Of a DNA stretch of 64,000 nt, positions 30,504 to 39,405 are shown piece after piece. The notes beneath the pieces are model-generated. The model ran no database searches, had not been told where the DNA came from, and saw only the letters and a list, made by a program, of their open reading frames with translations. Both the position numbers and the translations under genes were made by a program. The stretch covers positions 110,957 to 174,956 of the forward strand of contig NZ_BMII01000005.1 of NCBI RefSeq assembly GCF_014641855.1, written 5' to 3'. Within the stretch, counting starts at the first letter, position 1. Every line of letters begins with the position of its first letter. The stretch is from Shewanella inventionis (GTDB taxonomy: Bacteria > Pseudomonadota > Gammaproteobacteria > Enterobacterales > Shewanellaceae).

Positions 30504-31824
30504 GTTACTTGGTTCTCTCAAGGTACGCATCGTCGTTAGTGCATTACTGCTTATTTTAGTGTTGTTACCTATCATTGGCATCACAGTTAACAACGCTTTT
30601 GAAACCCAAATTAATGTCGCGGCCAAAAATCAACTAAAAGCCTATGTGTATTCTGTTTTAGCCATGGCTGAAGTTGAAGAGGGTGAACTGCAAATGCCAG
30701 AACACCTGCTCGAAAATCAATTTAATGTCATTGGATCTGGGCTTTATGCGTTAATCACCACCAAAGATAATCAGCTACTTTGGACCTCCAACTCCTTTTT
30801 GGGCTTAAATATGCCAATGGATTTGCCCAAACCGGCCACTGGACGCAACAGCTACGGCAACATTTTAATTAATGACAATCCACAATTAATTTATAGCTAC
30901 AGTGTTAGTTTTGCCACCAGCGAACGCCCGTTTACCATGACACTGCACATCATTAAAAATCAGCATGAATACCAACAACAAATCACACAATTTTCCAATA
31001 CATTATGGACCTGGTTACTCATCTTAATGGCACTGTTATTAAGCGTACAGTTAAGTTGGTTATTATGGACGCTAAAACCTTTAGGTAAATTCAGTCAAGA
31101 ACTCAGCGCCGTAGAGCAAGGTAAGTCAATGCAACTCAGTACCGACTACCCCATTGAGTTACAAAACGTGGCCAAACAGCTCAACACGCTACTGCAAACT
31201 GAACAAAACCAGCGCAAACGCTACCGCAATGCCCTCGCCGATTTAGCCCACAGCCTCAAAACACCTTTGGCGGTGATGCAAACCCAGGCAAATTTAAATG
31301 ACACGTCAATAGAACAAATTAATCGCATTAACCACATTGTGGCTTATCAATTAAAGCGTGCTCAAAGTGCTGCAGGCACTGGTTGGCATTTAGGGGTCAG
31401 TGTCGATGACATCGCTTCGCGCTTAGTGAGAACCTTAGGCAAAATATACCAACAACAACATCTTAATATTGACTATCAAGGTGATGTTAATGCCCGCTTT
31501 AAAGGCGATGAATCAGATTTAACCGAAATGCTCGGTAACGTTTTAGACAACGCATGTAAAGCAGCAAACAATCACATCCTCATTCGGGTTAAGCAATTAC
31601 CAAGCAGCTTACAAATAAGTGTTGAAGACGACGGTAAAGGAGTACCAAAAGACAAACAGCAACAGATTTTTGAACGCGGTATGCGGGCCGATACTTACGA
31701 GCAGGGCCACGGTATAGGATTAGCCATTGTGCGAGATTTAGTCGACAGCTACCATGGCACCTTAACGGTGCAGAGCTCTGACACTTTAGGCGGTGCCAAA
31801 TTTGAGTTTGAGTTTACTCATTAA
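30496..31824 (+). CDS. PhoQ-like sensor histidine kinase
   Basis: 442 residues. TM1 about 10-32, a periplasmic sensor of about 135 residues, TM2 about 170-190, then HAMP-like linker. H-box DLAHSLKTPLAVM, N-box NVLDNACKAANN, G-boxes VEDDGKGVP and GHGIGLAIV are all intact. The SLKTPL form of the H-box is as in PhoQ. It is translationally coupled to the regulator. The signal is unknown; cationic peptides or divalent cations are the usual ones for relatives. Confidence 0.92.
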   Translation: MNKLLGSLKVRIVVSALLLILVLLPIIGITVNNAFETQINVAAKNQLKAYVYSVLAMAEVEEGELQMPEHLLENQFNVIGSGLYALITTKDNQLLWTSNSFLGLNMPMDLPKPATGRNSYGNILINDNPQLIYSYSVSFATSERPFTMTLHIIKNQHEYQQQITQFSNTLWTWLLILMALLLSVQLSWLLWTLKPLGKFSQELSAVEQGKSMQLSTDYPIELQNVAKQLNTLLQTEQNQRKRYRNALADLAHSLKTPLAVMQTQANLNDTSIEQINRINHIVAYQLKRAQSAAGTGWHLGVSVDDIASRLVRTLGKIYQQQHLNIDYQGDVNARFKGDESDLTEMLGNVLDNACKAANNHILIRVKQLPSSLQISVEDDGKGVPKDKQQQIFERGMRADTYEQGHGIGLAIVRDLVDSYHGTLTVQSSDTLGGAKFEFEFTH

Positions 31825-31908
31825 CCTCAATTCTGAACTTATTGTCGATTCACCTATTTTATAACCCACTAAAATAATCGCTAAAAACATTCACTCATTA
31901 ATATCGCT

Positions 31909-31927
31909 TTCAGCTTATGTTCATCTT
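31909..31927 (+). promoter_or_regulatory. Response-regulator-type direct repeat, copy C
   Basis: TTCAGCTTATGTTCAT followed by another TTCAG. A TATGAT -10 box begins 27 bases from the first T (31936-31941). It lies upstream of the DUF3300 gene. Sequence and geometry match copies A and B. Confidence 0.65.
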
Positions 31928-31975
31928 CAGCTCGCTATGATGAGCTTAACAGTCATCAATGACACTGGAGTTAAC

Positions 31976-33472
31976 ATGAAAAAAGCCATTCAAACACCCG
32001 TTAAAGCACTATTCGCTTTAGCCTTGGTTTGTATGCCATTTGCAAGTGTACAAGCCGCACAAACAACTGAATCGAATACCTACAGCGTAGCCGATGATGC
32101 GGTAAGTGATGCTGAGTTGGCACAAATGCTGGCCCCCATTGCGCTCTATCCAGACAGTTTGCTAACCCACATCCTGATTGCGTCAACATACCCGCTTGAA
32201 ATCGTACAAGCTCAGCGTTGGTTAGTTAATCAAGGCAATCGCGATACCAAGCAAATTATGGCTGAAGTTGAATCACAAGACTGGGATCCAAGCGTAAAAG
32301 CATTGGTGGCTTTTCCTAATGTGCTGGAGCGTTTAAACACCGATTTAGTCTGGACCCAAAACCTAGGTGATGCGTTTTTACAAGACGAAGGGCGCATGCT
32401 TGATACAATTCAAGCATTAAGACAACAAGCAGATGAAGCCAATAACCTAGCCGATCTTGAACAGGTAAAAGTTTCACGGGTTGAGCGACGCATTATTATT
32501 GAGTCTGTAAGACCTGAGATTGTGTACGTGCCTTACTATGACAGCCGCATAGTGTATGGTCACTGGCGCTGGAACCGTTACCCACCGGTTTATTGGCATG
32601 CGCCAAACTATGTTCATTACCGCCCAAATCACAGTGCAATAATTTGGGATAGCGGTGTACGCATTAGTTTTAACTTCTTCTTTAGCGGGTTTCATTGGCA
32701 TGACCGCAGGGTAATTGCAGTACCGGTGCACAAAAACTACCGTTACTACACACCACGTAGAATCAGTTACAGCCATGGTGCACAGCACTGGCAGCACAAA
32801 CCTAAACACCGTAAAGGTGTGGCTTATCGCAGCCAGGTGATCAGTAAACGTTACAATGGCCATTATGAAAAACGCAATAAGCCTGTGAGCTATTCACATG
32901 AGCCTAAACGTCAACAAAATCATGAGCCACGCCATGTGTCTTCTAAACATGCTGTAATTAACAATAATGAGCCACGTAAGCACATTACCCACAGCACCAA
33001 ACAAGACAATCGCAACGAACGAGTCGTTGTTAAAAATGTGAGTCGTAACGAACCCGTTGAGCACAAAAGCGCCCAGCTAAAACGTGAGTTGAGCCAACAG
33101 CGTCAACCGGTATCGCAAGCAAAGTCGTTTGAACGCAAAAGTGAGCCAACAAGATCTACTTATAGCCGTAACAATGAGCCGGTGAGTCGCCAGCAAGAGG
33201 TTAATAAGACAACAGCAAAGTACGAACACAAACCGGCAAGCCAAGCGGTAAACAAGCCACGCAATCAAGAAATTCAACAAGTACAGCGCAGTACACAAGT
33301 TGAAAAGATGCGTGAGTCACAAGCTAAGCCAGTACGTATACAACAGGACGTTAAACAACAGCGCAGAAACGAGCCGCAACAGGCGTCACGCTCTATGAGT
33401 CAACAACGGGATAATTCTGCCCGCCAAAACAACCATTCTCGCGAAATCAAGCCATCACGAGAAAGGCAATAA
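31976..33472 (+). CDS. DUF3300 exported protein with His/Arg-rich low-complexity tail
   Basis: About 498 residues from the ATG at 31976 (GGAG six bases upstream; the longer frame from 31937 lacks this). Signal peptide ends near VQAA-QT. Residues ~45-190 are the DUF3300 domain (LAPIALYPDSLLTHILIAST; DWDPSVKALVAFPNVLERLN). After a His/Tyr/Trp-rich stretch the C-terminal half is highly basic and repetitive, with recurrent HEP/NEP tripeptides. Function unknown; the tail may bind polyanions such as LPS or cell wall. Its promoter shares the operator of the adjacent two-component operon. Confidence 0.88.
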   Translation: MKKAIQTPVKALFALALVCMPFASVQAAQTTESNTYSVADDAVSDAELAQMLAPIALYPDSLLTHILIASTYPLEIVQAQRWLVNQGNRDTKQIMAEVESQDWDPSVKALVAFPNVLERLNTDLVWTQNLGDAFLQDEGRMLDTIQALRQQADEANNLADLEQVKVSRVERRIIIESVRPEIVYVPYYDSRIVYGHWRWNRYPPVYWHAPNYVHYRPNHSAIIWDSGVRISFNFFFSGFHWHDRRVIAVPVHKNYRYYTPRRISYSHGAQHWQHKPKHRKGVAYRSQVISKRYNGHYEKRNKPVSYSHEPKRQQNHEPRHVSSKHAVINNNEPRKHITHSTKQDNRNERVVVKNVSRNEPVEHKSAQLKRELSQQRQPVSQAKSFERKSEPTRSTYSRNNEPVSRQQEVNKTTAKYEHKPASQAVNKPRNQEIQQVQRSTQVEKMRESQAKPVRIQQDVKQQRRNEPQQASRSMSQQRDNSARQNNHSREIKPSRERQ

Positions 33473-33504
33473 CTAGAAAGGCAATAACGATAAACCCAAC
33501 CAAG

Positions 33505-33532
33505 AATGAGCAACTTTTGTTGCTCATTTTTA
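33505..33532. terminator. Terminator after DUF3300 gene
   Basis: AATGAGCAAC/GTTGCTCATT perfect stem with a four-base loop and a T-run on the plus strand. It may also serve the convergent kinase gene. Confidence 0.8.
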
Positions 33533-33553
33533 TACCCAAATATAACGCCATGG

Positions 33554-34942
33554 CTACAACTGTAAAGTAACCTTAAGCCCATGGGGATCAACGCGCTCAA
33601 AACACAACTCACCTTGATGTAAACTCATAATATGCTGACAAATAGACAAACCAAGCCCCGCACCTTGAGCTGTGGTTTCATCGGCACGATAAAAACGATT
33701 TTTGGCTAATGCGATTTCTTCTGTCGTCATACCACAACCTTGATCAATCACTTCTATATAAGAGTGCGATCCATTGTTAAAAGCGTTAATGGTAATTAAC
33801 GACTCTACAGGGCTGTATTTACAAGCATTTTCGATAATGTTTTTTAACACTAACTCAAGATAAAACGGATCAGCATTGATGGTCATGTCAGCAGGAATAT
33901 CAATGCTCCATTCATAATCAGCAATAATATGTAATAACTGATTAATGACATTGTCGACCAAACTTTGCAGCTTACAGTCTGAACGATTTAACACCTCTAA
34001 TGCATCAACACGCGACAATAAAAGTAGCTGCTCTACGGTGTGATTTATTCTGTTTACCCCCTCACCGATGGCATCAATATATGGCAAAGAGATTTGTTGT
34101 ACATCCTTGTTTTGTGCCGATAACACATCAACTAAACCATCACTGTGTAATTTAATAATGGCTAATGGCGTTTTAAGCTCGTGAGCCGCATCTGCACTAA
34201 ATCGACGCTCGCGCATCATGGTGTCTGCGATCCGTAATAAATAGCTGTTGAGCGCTTTTTGCACTGCGGCTAACTCACTGGGCAATTTAAAGTTTATTGG
34301 AGTAAGATCTTGAGCGGGTCGCTTATCTAAATGACGCTCGAGTAATTTGAGTGGTTTGAATAAAAAATAGGTTAGCAGCAACATAACAAACATCATGATT
34401 GGCGTAATAATTAATGGAGAATGCCATGTGTTACGAACAATAAGAGAGACCAGTTCCTGCCTTACATCATCGCGTTGAGCGGTCACAATCCAAACTTGAT
34501 GTGGTTGTGAAAAAAAGCTGTAAACATGCCACAAATCACTACCTATGTATCGCGTATCATAACCTTGAGTAAAGTGGGTTAATGTTTGCTCGCCTGAGCT
34601 GTCTGAATAAGCAAGTATTTGCCCTGTAGTCGATAACAGCTGGAAAGAGAGCTTATGCTCATAAGATAGGGTTATCGGGTTGGCTTGTTCAGCAAATGTT
34701 TCAATATTGGAATCAGCAACATGAAACAAAATAGGTCGTTTAACTAACTGTTCAAGTTCCTCTTCGGTTAACTGATTAACATAAAACTGCTCAAGCACTT
34801 TTGCCGTTTGAACCATTTGCGCATCAAACAGTTCTTCGACTTCGTGCATTGCATCTCGAGAGCTTAATATGCTCGAAAAAGTCACAGTGAGCACAATACC
34901 CAACAACATTAGCAAACTAAACAACAAACGAAGAGAGAACAT
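33554..34942 (-). CDS. QseC/PmrB-type sensor histidine kinase
   Basis: 462 residues. TM1 about 5-28, a periplasmic region of about 130 residues, TM2 about 160-182, HAMP-like segment, H-box DAAHELKTPLAII, N-box NIIENACKYSP, G-boxes IDQGCGMT and GAGLGLSICQ. The pairing with a QseB/PmrA-like regulator and similar length suggest the QseC/PmrB type. It is the last gene of the cytochrome b561-to-kinase cluster, about 100 bp after the regulator. The signal is unknown; given its neighbours, envelope redox or metal status is possible (inference). Confidence 0.9.
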   Translation of the reverse strand: MFSLRLLFSLLMLLGIVLTVTFSSILSSRDAMHEVEELFDAQMVQTAKVLEQFYVNQLTEEELEQLVKRPILFHVADSNIETFAEQANPITLSYEHKLSFQLLSTTGQILAYSDSSGEQTLTHFTQGYDTRYIGSDLWHVYSFFSQPHQVWIVTAQRDDVRQELVSLIVRNTWHSPLIITPIMMFVMLLLTYFLFKPLKLLERHLDKRPAQDLTPINFKLPSELAAVQKALNSYLLRIADTMMRERRFSADAAHELKTPLAIIKLHSDGLVDVLSAQNKDVQQISLPYIDAIGEGVNRINHTVEQLLLLSRVDALEVLNRSDCKLQSLVDNVINQLLHIIADYEWSIDIPADMTINADPFYLELVLKNIIENACKYSPVESLITINAFNNGSHSYIEVIDQGCGMTTEEIALAKNRFYRADETTAQGAGLGLSICQHIMSLHQGELCFERVDPHGLKVTLQL

Positions 34943-35041
34943 ATTTTCCTGTTAAACTGACAATTAATGCCTACTACCAAGCCCGGTTAAAAATAGTAGC
35001 GTGGCGGTCATATCGTTAAATACCATCATTCTAATAAAGAA

Positions 35042-35701
35042 TTAGATAGTCTCCGTTAAAATATAGCCAATTCCCCTTACCGTTTTAATTAATTCTGTGG
35101 CCATTTTTTTACGCAAATGATGAATATGTACCTCAATTGAGTTACTGCCAACCTCATCCCAACCATAAGTTAACTGTTCAAGCTGATTACGAGTCAACAC
35201 ACGCCCTGCAGATTGAGCAAACTCTAAAAGCAATTGATATTCACGTCGTGACAATGTCACTAACTCGCCACGAAAATGCACTTCACAGCGAGTAAAATCT
35301 ATCTCTAAAGCGCCATAACGAAATTGATTATTGTCTAAACCATGTTGACGCCTAATGATCGCCCTAAGCCTGGCAACTAATTCCCTTACATCAAAAGGTT
35401 TGCTCAGATAATCGTCAGCGCCTATATCTAAACAGGCAAGCTTGGTATCAAAATCAGTATTGGCAGTTAACACAATAATAGGTAACGATACGCCGCTGCG
35501 ACGCCATTGTTTTAACAAATCTGCACCATTACCATCGGGCAAACCCAAATCAAGAATAATAGCGCTAAAGTCTTCGTTACTGAGCGCAGCCTGAGCTTGT
35601 TTATAAGAAGGTAAATGATCGACCTGAATCCCCTCTTTTGCCAAACTCATTACCACACCTTGAGCTAATAATTTATTATCTTCAACCAGCAATACACGCA
35701 T
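35042..35701 (-). CDS. QseB/PmrA-type response regulator
   Basis: 219 residues. Phospho-acceptor Asp51 in IILDLGLP, Lys in YLSKPF, and a winged helix ending SNSIEVHIHHLRKKM then IKTVRGIGY, which is very close in pattern to E. coli QseB. Regulators of this subfamily bind CTTAAK-N5-CTTAAK direct repeats, and such boxes are present at 38743-38759 and 39406-39422 in the same cluster. It lies six bases after the ApbE stop, so it is probably cotranscribed and autoregulated. Confidence 0.92.
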   Translation of the reverse strand: MRVLLVEDNKLLAQGVVMSLAKEGIQVDHLPSYKQAQAALSNEDFSAIILDLGLPDGNGADLLKQWRRSGVSLPIIVLTANTDFDTKLACLDIGADDYLSKPFDVRELVARLRAIIRRQHGLDNNQFRYGALEIDFTRCEVHFRGELVTLSRREYQLLLEFAQSAGRVLTRNQLEQLTYGWDEVGSNSIEVHIHHLRKKMATELIKTVRGIGYILTETI

Positions 35702-35707
35702 ATGTTG

Positions 35708-36625
35708 TTACCCTCGAAACACCTTAAAATCGACACCTTGCTGCTGTAAAAAATCTTCAGCTTGCGCGCCTTTGAGCATCGACATAGTCGCTAACATCCC
35801 CGCCATAACGCAATTGGGCGCCAGCACTGTCACCGATAATGGCGCCTGCTCTACTGGGTAACCATTTTTAGGATTAATAATGTGTCCATAACGTTTACCT
35901 GCCACTTCAATATAGCGACGAGTGTTGCCACTGGTCGCTAAAGCACCTTGTCTAATAGTCAAAAGCGCAGCGGCGTTATCAAGTTTATGAGGGTTTTCAA
36001 TACCCACTTGCCAACCATCTTTGTTTATAACAGGGCATGCTATGTCACCGCCAAAGTTAACCAAAACCGCATGAGGCCAGCGCTGAGCCAATAACTGTGC
36101 AGTGCGATCAACAGCATATTCTTTCGCGATACCACCAAAGTCGACACTCATGCCTGCTGGCATGGTTAAAGTATTATTGGTGAATGTGATGCGGTTGAAA
36201 CCGACATGGCTTAAGGCATCATCTATTTCAGCCTGTTCGGGAATTCGATGCTGCCCTTCAAAGCGCCATAAAGCCATTAATGGACAGGCACTGATATCAA
36301 ATGCCGTATCACTTAACACATAACACTTTTCGGCAAATTGAAGTAAATGCAGGGTTTCAAGGTCAATTAATCGGCTTTCTCCTTGTGCATGGTTTAAATG
36401 CCAAACAGCATTGCCTTGAATAAATCGACTGAATTTTTGCTCTATCCGCCTGGCTTCATCATAAGCCAGGGTTAACATTTGCTTTGCTACATACTCATCA
36501 CTGACCTGCATTAATATTTCACAGGGGCTGGCCATGGCAGTAAATGAGCCCAAAAAGCCCCAAGGACGAGGCTGTAAACTCATCGCTGTTGGGGCTGTTA
36601 ATTTGCGACTTATCGGTTTAGTCAA
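35708..36625 (-). CDS. apbE: FAD:protein FMN transferase (ApbE family)
   Basis: ApbE enzymes cleave FAD and attach FMN to a Ser/Thr of exported target proteins. The 305-residue sequence shows family elements: SPCEILMQV, FSRFIQGNAVWHLN, the Asp-Phe-Gly-Gly-Ile-Ala-Lys core (VDFGGIAKEYAVDRTAQLL), NFGGDIA, ATSGNTRRYIE and GHIINPKNGYP. The only in-frame start giving full length is TTG at 36625; the first ATG (36583) lacks a ribosome site. No signal peptide or lipobox is evident. That is unusual for an enzyme normally acting in the periplasm and may mean cytoplasmic action or a misjudged start. No FMN-acceptor protein with a clear D-x-T-[S/G]-A-T motif is seen nearby. Confidence 0.88.
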   Translation of the reverse strand: MTKPISRKLTAPTAMSLQPRPWGFLGSFTAMASPCEILMQVSDEYVAKQMLTLAYDEARRIEQKFSRFIQGNAVWHLNHAQGESRLIDLETLHLLQFAEKCYVLSDTAFDISACPLMALWRFEGQHRIPEQAEIDDALSHVGFNRITFTNNTLTMPAGMSVDFGGIAKEYAVDRTAQLLAQRWPHAVLVNFGGDIACPVINKDGWQVGIENPHKLDNAAALLTIRQGALATSGNTRRYIEVAGKRYGHIINPKNGYPVEQAPLSVTVLAPNCVMAGMLATMSMLKGAQAEDFLQQQGVDFKVFRG

Positions 36626-36658
36626 ATTAACTTACTCGTATTTGCTAAGTCATTCATC

Positions 36659-37957
36659 TTAGAACGAATAACTCACTTGAGCCACAATTGCCTTTACAGA
36701 AGGAAACAAATCATATTGTTGTAACTGCCCAGGCAATACCGTGCCATTATTGTCAGGATTTTGCTGGTAATACTCTAAACGATAACTCATCTCATGGCCG
36801 TTAGATAATCGTTGACCAAATTTAACCCCTACAGTGTATGCGGTCATGTCACCAATACGATAATCGGCACTGGCATATTCAGGTAAATCTTCACCACTGA
36901 GCAAGAAAGGTTGATAGAACTCAGCCGCTTGTTGTTGGTAATACCGTAAATGCAATTGTGCATACATGGTCGGACTTAGATTATAGCGATAATGTGTTTC
37001 TAGAGTATGTGACTGAATATCCCAGTCGTCAGTACTGTATCGATATGAAAAATCAACCACACCTGAATCAAGAGCCCCTTTAGTCATCACAAATACACTG
37101 TGTTTCAACCTAGAGTCTGGGCGATTTTCATATCGATATGCCTGAGTTTGACCGTTGAGATCGACTTCACTGAGTATTTTATACGGGTCTGTCATGTAAC
37201 CAGACACGCTTGATAAACCATAATTGGCTTGCATTAACCAATTGCGATTCAAAATTTGAGTGACCCCAAACATAATATCGCTTGTTTGCTTTGTATCATC
37301 ACCGCTTAAACGGGTTTGATCAAATGCCGCCTGATAGTCTGCATCACTTTCATAATTGTCTCTAAATACCATTTGCGACATTGCCATAGGGCGGCCACCA
37401 ACTGGATCAACGATATCGTTGGTAAACGCAGCCGATAATGACAAAGTGGTATTATTTTTATTCAAACTACGTTCAAGACCCGCGTTAACACCCATTGACA
37501 GGTAATCAAACTCTTTCGAAGCATAAACGCCAACATTGGTAGTCCAATCTTGATTTAGCACTTCTTGCCAATTAGCACTTAACTGAACCCGTGTGTCATG
37601 GAAAGTATCATCTAACGGTGTATCACCTGCATTAATGGTGTACTCACCTTTGCCTGATGGGCGAGTGAACGTTTGACTTTCTGCTTGCGCCACAGCACCA
37701 GATGCAGACGCTCCGGTTAAGCTGTCGACAACAATTTTCATGTCGAGCAACGATGTATCGCCAAATGCTTTTTGCACATTGCCAATAGCTTCTGCGGCTT
37801 GTACACGGTCTTGCTCACCGTAATACATTATCGCGGCATCCACCTTCCAATCATCTTGGGTTAATTGAGGATCAGCGGCATACGCCTGCTGACCAATCAA
37901 ACTGCAACTCGCAATGGCTAACGCACTGGCGATATGTTGTTTTGATGTTAGTTGCAT
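36659..37957 (-). CDS. DUF3570 outer-membrane beta-barrel protein
   Basis: 432 residues. Signal peptide ends near AYA-AD. The body is built of amphipathic strands (YTVGVKFGQRLSNGHEMSYR and many alike) ending VSYSF with C-terminal Phe, so it is an outer-membrane barrel. It matches the DUF3570 pattern (AIMYYGEQDRVQAAEAIGNV near the N-terminus). The ATG at 37957 lies inside the last codons of the preceding DUF4266 gene, whose Gly/Cys codons supply GGAGG as ribosome site. Function unknown; recurrently found with DUF4266, TlpA-like and ApbE genes. Confidence 0.88.
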   Translation of the reverse strand: MQLTSKQHIASALAIASCSLIGQQAYAADPQLTQDDWKVDAAIMYYGEQDRVQAAEAIGNVQKAFGDTSLLDMKIVVDSLTGASASGAVAQAESQTFTRPSGKGEYTINAGDTPLDDTFHDTRVQLSANWQEVLNQDWTTNVGVYASKEFDYLSMGVNAGLERSLNKNNTTLSLSAAFTNDIVDPVGGRPMAMSQMVFRDNYESDADYQAAFDQTRLSGDDTKQTSDIMFGVTQILNRNWLMQANYGLSSVSGYMTDPYKILSEVDLNGQTQAYRYENRPDSRLKHSVFVMTKGALDSGVVDFSYRYSTDDWDIQSHTLETHYRYNLSPTMYAQLHLRYYQQQAAEFYQPFLLSGEDLPEYASADYRIGDMTAYTVGVKFGQRLSNGHEMSYRLEYYQQNPDNNGTVLPGQLQQYDLFPSVKAIVAQVSYSF

Positions 37958-38187
37958 CCACAACCTCCACCCGCTAGCGAACGTCCACCACTGGTACCCT
38001 CTTTGCTAAAGTAAATATGATCATCTAAAGCTAAATCGAGTTTCTCACTGTTTAAGGCCATGTCTGCTCGGGCAAATTGATCTTTCTCCCATGGTTGAAC
38101 ACCAAGGCTTGAACAGCCTAGCAAACCACTTGCGATCGCAAATGTCACTGCGATCTTAACTAACGGACGATAACACACAGTTGTCAT
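37948..38187 (-). CDS. DUF4266 lipoprotein with C-terminal Gly/Cys tail
   Basis: A 79-residue lipoprotein. The start at 38187 has AGGAG eight bases upstream; the open frame to 38259 overlaps the TlpA gene without a ribosome site. Lipobox LLGC, then the family hallmark VQPWEKDQFARADMAL, LDDHIYFSKEG and a terminal GGRSLAGGGCGCN. The tail has two Cys in a run of Gly and could carry metal, be a disulfide substrate for the adjacent TlpA-like protein, or be modified; none is shown. It overlaps the DUF3570 gene by ten bases. Confidence 0.88.
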   Translation of the reverse strand: MTTVCYRPLVKIAVTFAIASGLLGCSSLGVQPWEKDQFARADMALNSEKLDLALDDHIYFSKEGTSGGRSLAGGGCGCN

Positions 38188-38191
38188 ATGT

Positions 38192-38698
38192 TTACTCCTG
38201 TAACAACACTTGAATTTCTTGCTCGTAGGCTGGAATGTTTTCTTCAAAAAATCCGACATGGGTTTGCACTAATTCACCTTGGCGATTAAACAAAAAACTG
38301 CTTGGCATTCCTTGTAAATCATAGGCTTTCGCTACATCGCCCTCTGGGTTAAACCGTAAATTAAATTGTGCTGGTAACTTACTAAGAAACTCACGAGCAA
38401 GCGCAGTATCAACATCAAGATTGATGGCTACCACTTCTAAGCCTTGTTGTTGATATTTGGCTTGCATGGCATTCATCCAAGGAAATGATTTACGACATGG
38501 GCCACACCATGAGGCCCAAAAGTCAACATACACAACCTTGCCAGCAAATTGCTGTAAGCTGACCGATTGCCCTTTACCATCTAACACAACGTGGTCCAAC
38601 GAAGGTGCGCTATAAACCGCAGAACTCATTGCTATCGTTAAAGTAACAAAGGCATTTTTTAGGTTAACTACGTTTGAAAAAAATTGCTTTGACATCAT
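38192..38698 (-). CDS. TlpA-like periplasmic thiol-disulfide oxidoreductase
   Basis: About 168 residues. An N-terminal hydrophobic signal segment (ends near VYSAP) and a TlpA/ResA-type thioredoxin fold: VDFWASWCGPCRKSFPWM contains the CxxC active site WCGPC, and GMPSSFLFN carries the cis-Pro. Such proteins reduce disulfides in cytochrome c or metal-site maturation. It lies four bases upstream of the DUF4266 start, so the two are coupled. A QseB/PmrA-type box sits 45 bp upstream of its start. Confidence 0.9.
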   Translation of the reverse strand: MMSKQFFSNVVNLKNAFVTLTIAMSSAVYSAPSLDHVVLDGKGQSVSLQQFAGKVVYVDFWASWCGPCRKSFPWMNAMQAKYQQQGLEVVAINLDVDTALAREFLSKLPAQFNLRFNPEGDVAKAYDLQGMPSSFLFNRQGELVQTHVGFFEENIPAYEQEIQVLLQE

Positions 38699-38742
38699 AT
38701 TTACACCCAATGACTAGATGTGAGACACACTAGGCCACCAAT

Positions 38743-38759
38743 CTTAAGGTTTACTTAAG
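38743..38759 (-). promoter_or_regulatory. QseB/PmrA-type box upstream of TlpA-like gene
   Basis: The minus strand reads CTTAAGTAAACCTTAAG: two perfect CTTAAG half-sites separated by five bases, the PmrA/QseB consensus. A TAGTGT -10 candidate begins 27 bases from its first base. It gives the TlpA-DUF4266-DUF3570-ApbE part an internal promoter. Confidence 0.7.
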
Positions 38760-38791
38760 CAACAAAAGCAATTGCTCAAAATAACCAAGCA

Positions 38792-39358
38792 TTAGCCACC
38801 AATCATTTTCGACACTAGGCCTTTATTTTGGCCGTTCTCGGCCAGTAAAATGCCCGCCAAATGCAAACTAATAAATGGAATGAAGTACCACAATGCCAGC
38901 TTATGAATTGTTTCTGCTTGATGTTCTATGGCCTCAGGCCCAAATTTAACTGCCAACCCAGTAATCACCGATAAGGCAACACCGGCATAAAATAGCCAAT
39001 ACACCCAGGCTTGAAATTTTTGTTTAATTGTCGCCTGAGCTGAAAACGCAGACTGGTAATGCAGGCCAAATTTACTCATGTACGCAAAACGAGCAACAAC
39101 TAAAACGCTTACTGCATAGCCAAAATAAATATGCCAATTAAACATTACCCCACGGATCCCTTTTGCAATACTTACAGCTTGTTTATCGGTGATCATGATA
39201 TCCATATTGGCTAAGCCTTGAGTGATCACGGCTGCCATATGATTTTTTTCCATCCACCCGAGGCGTAACAGCACTGTGAGTAACATCACCATCATGGTTA
39301 GGGCTAATCCCCAATGCAGCAGACGATGGAGTAACGGAAAATGAACTTGAGTACGCAT
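38792..39358 (-). CDS. Cytochrome b561-type membrane protein
   Basis: 188 residues with four transmembrane helices and His residues placed as haem b ligands (LLHRLLHWGLAL; FNWHIYFGYAVSVLVVARFA; HKLALWYFIPFISLHLAGIL). Of the cytochrome b/b6 (Ni-Fe hydrogenase b-type/b561) class, it moves electrons between quinol and periplasmic partners. First gene of the minus-strand cluster, preceded by GAGG and a QseB/PmrA-type box. It could feed electrons to the TlpA-like protein or the predicted flavoprotein target, which is inference. Confidence 0.87.
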   Translation of the reverse strand: MRTQVHFPLLHRLLHWGLALTMMVMLLTVLLRLGWMEKNHMAAVITQGLANMDIMITDKQAVSIAKGIRGVMFNWHIYFGYAVSVLVVARFAYMSKFGLHYQSAFSAQATIKQKFQAWVYWLFYAGVALSVITGLAVKFGPEAIEHQAETIHKLALWYFIPFISLHLAGILLAENGQNKGLVSKMIGG

Positions 39359-39405
39359 ATAAACCTCGATAGATTAAGATAACCACAGCATTATTGCCCC
39401 GTAAC

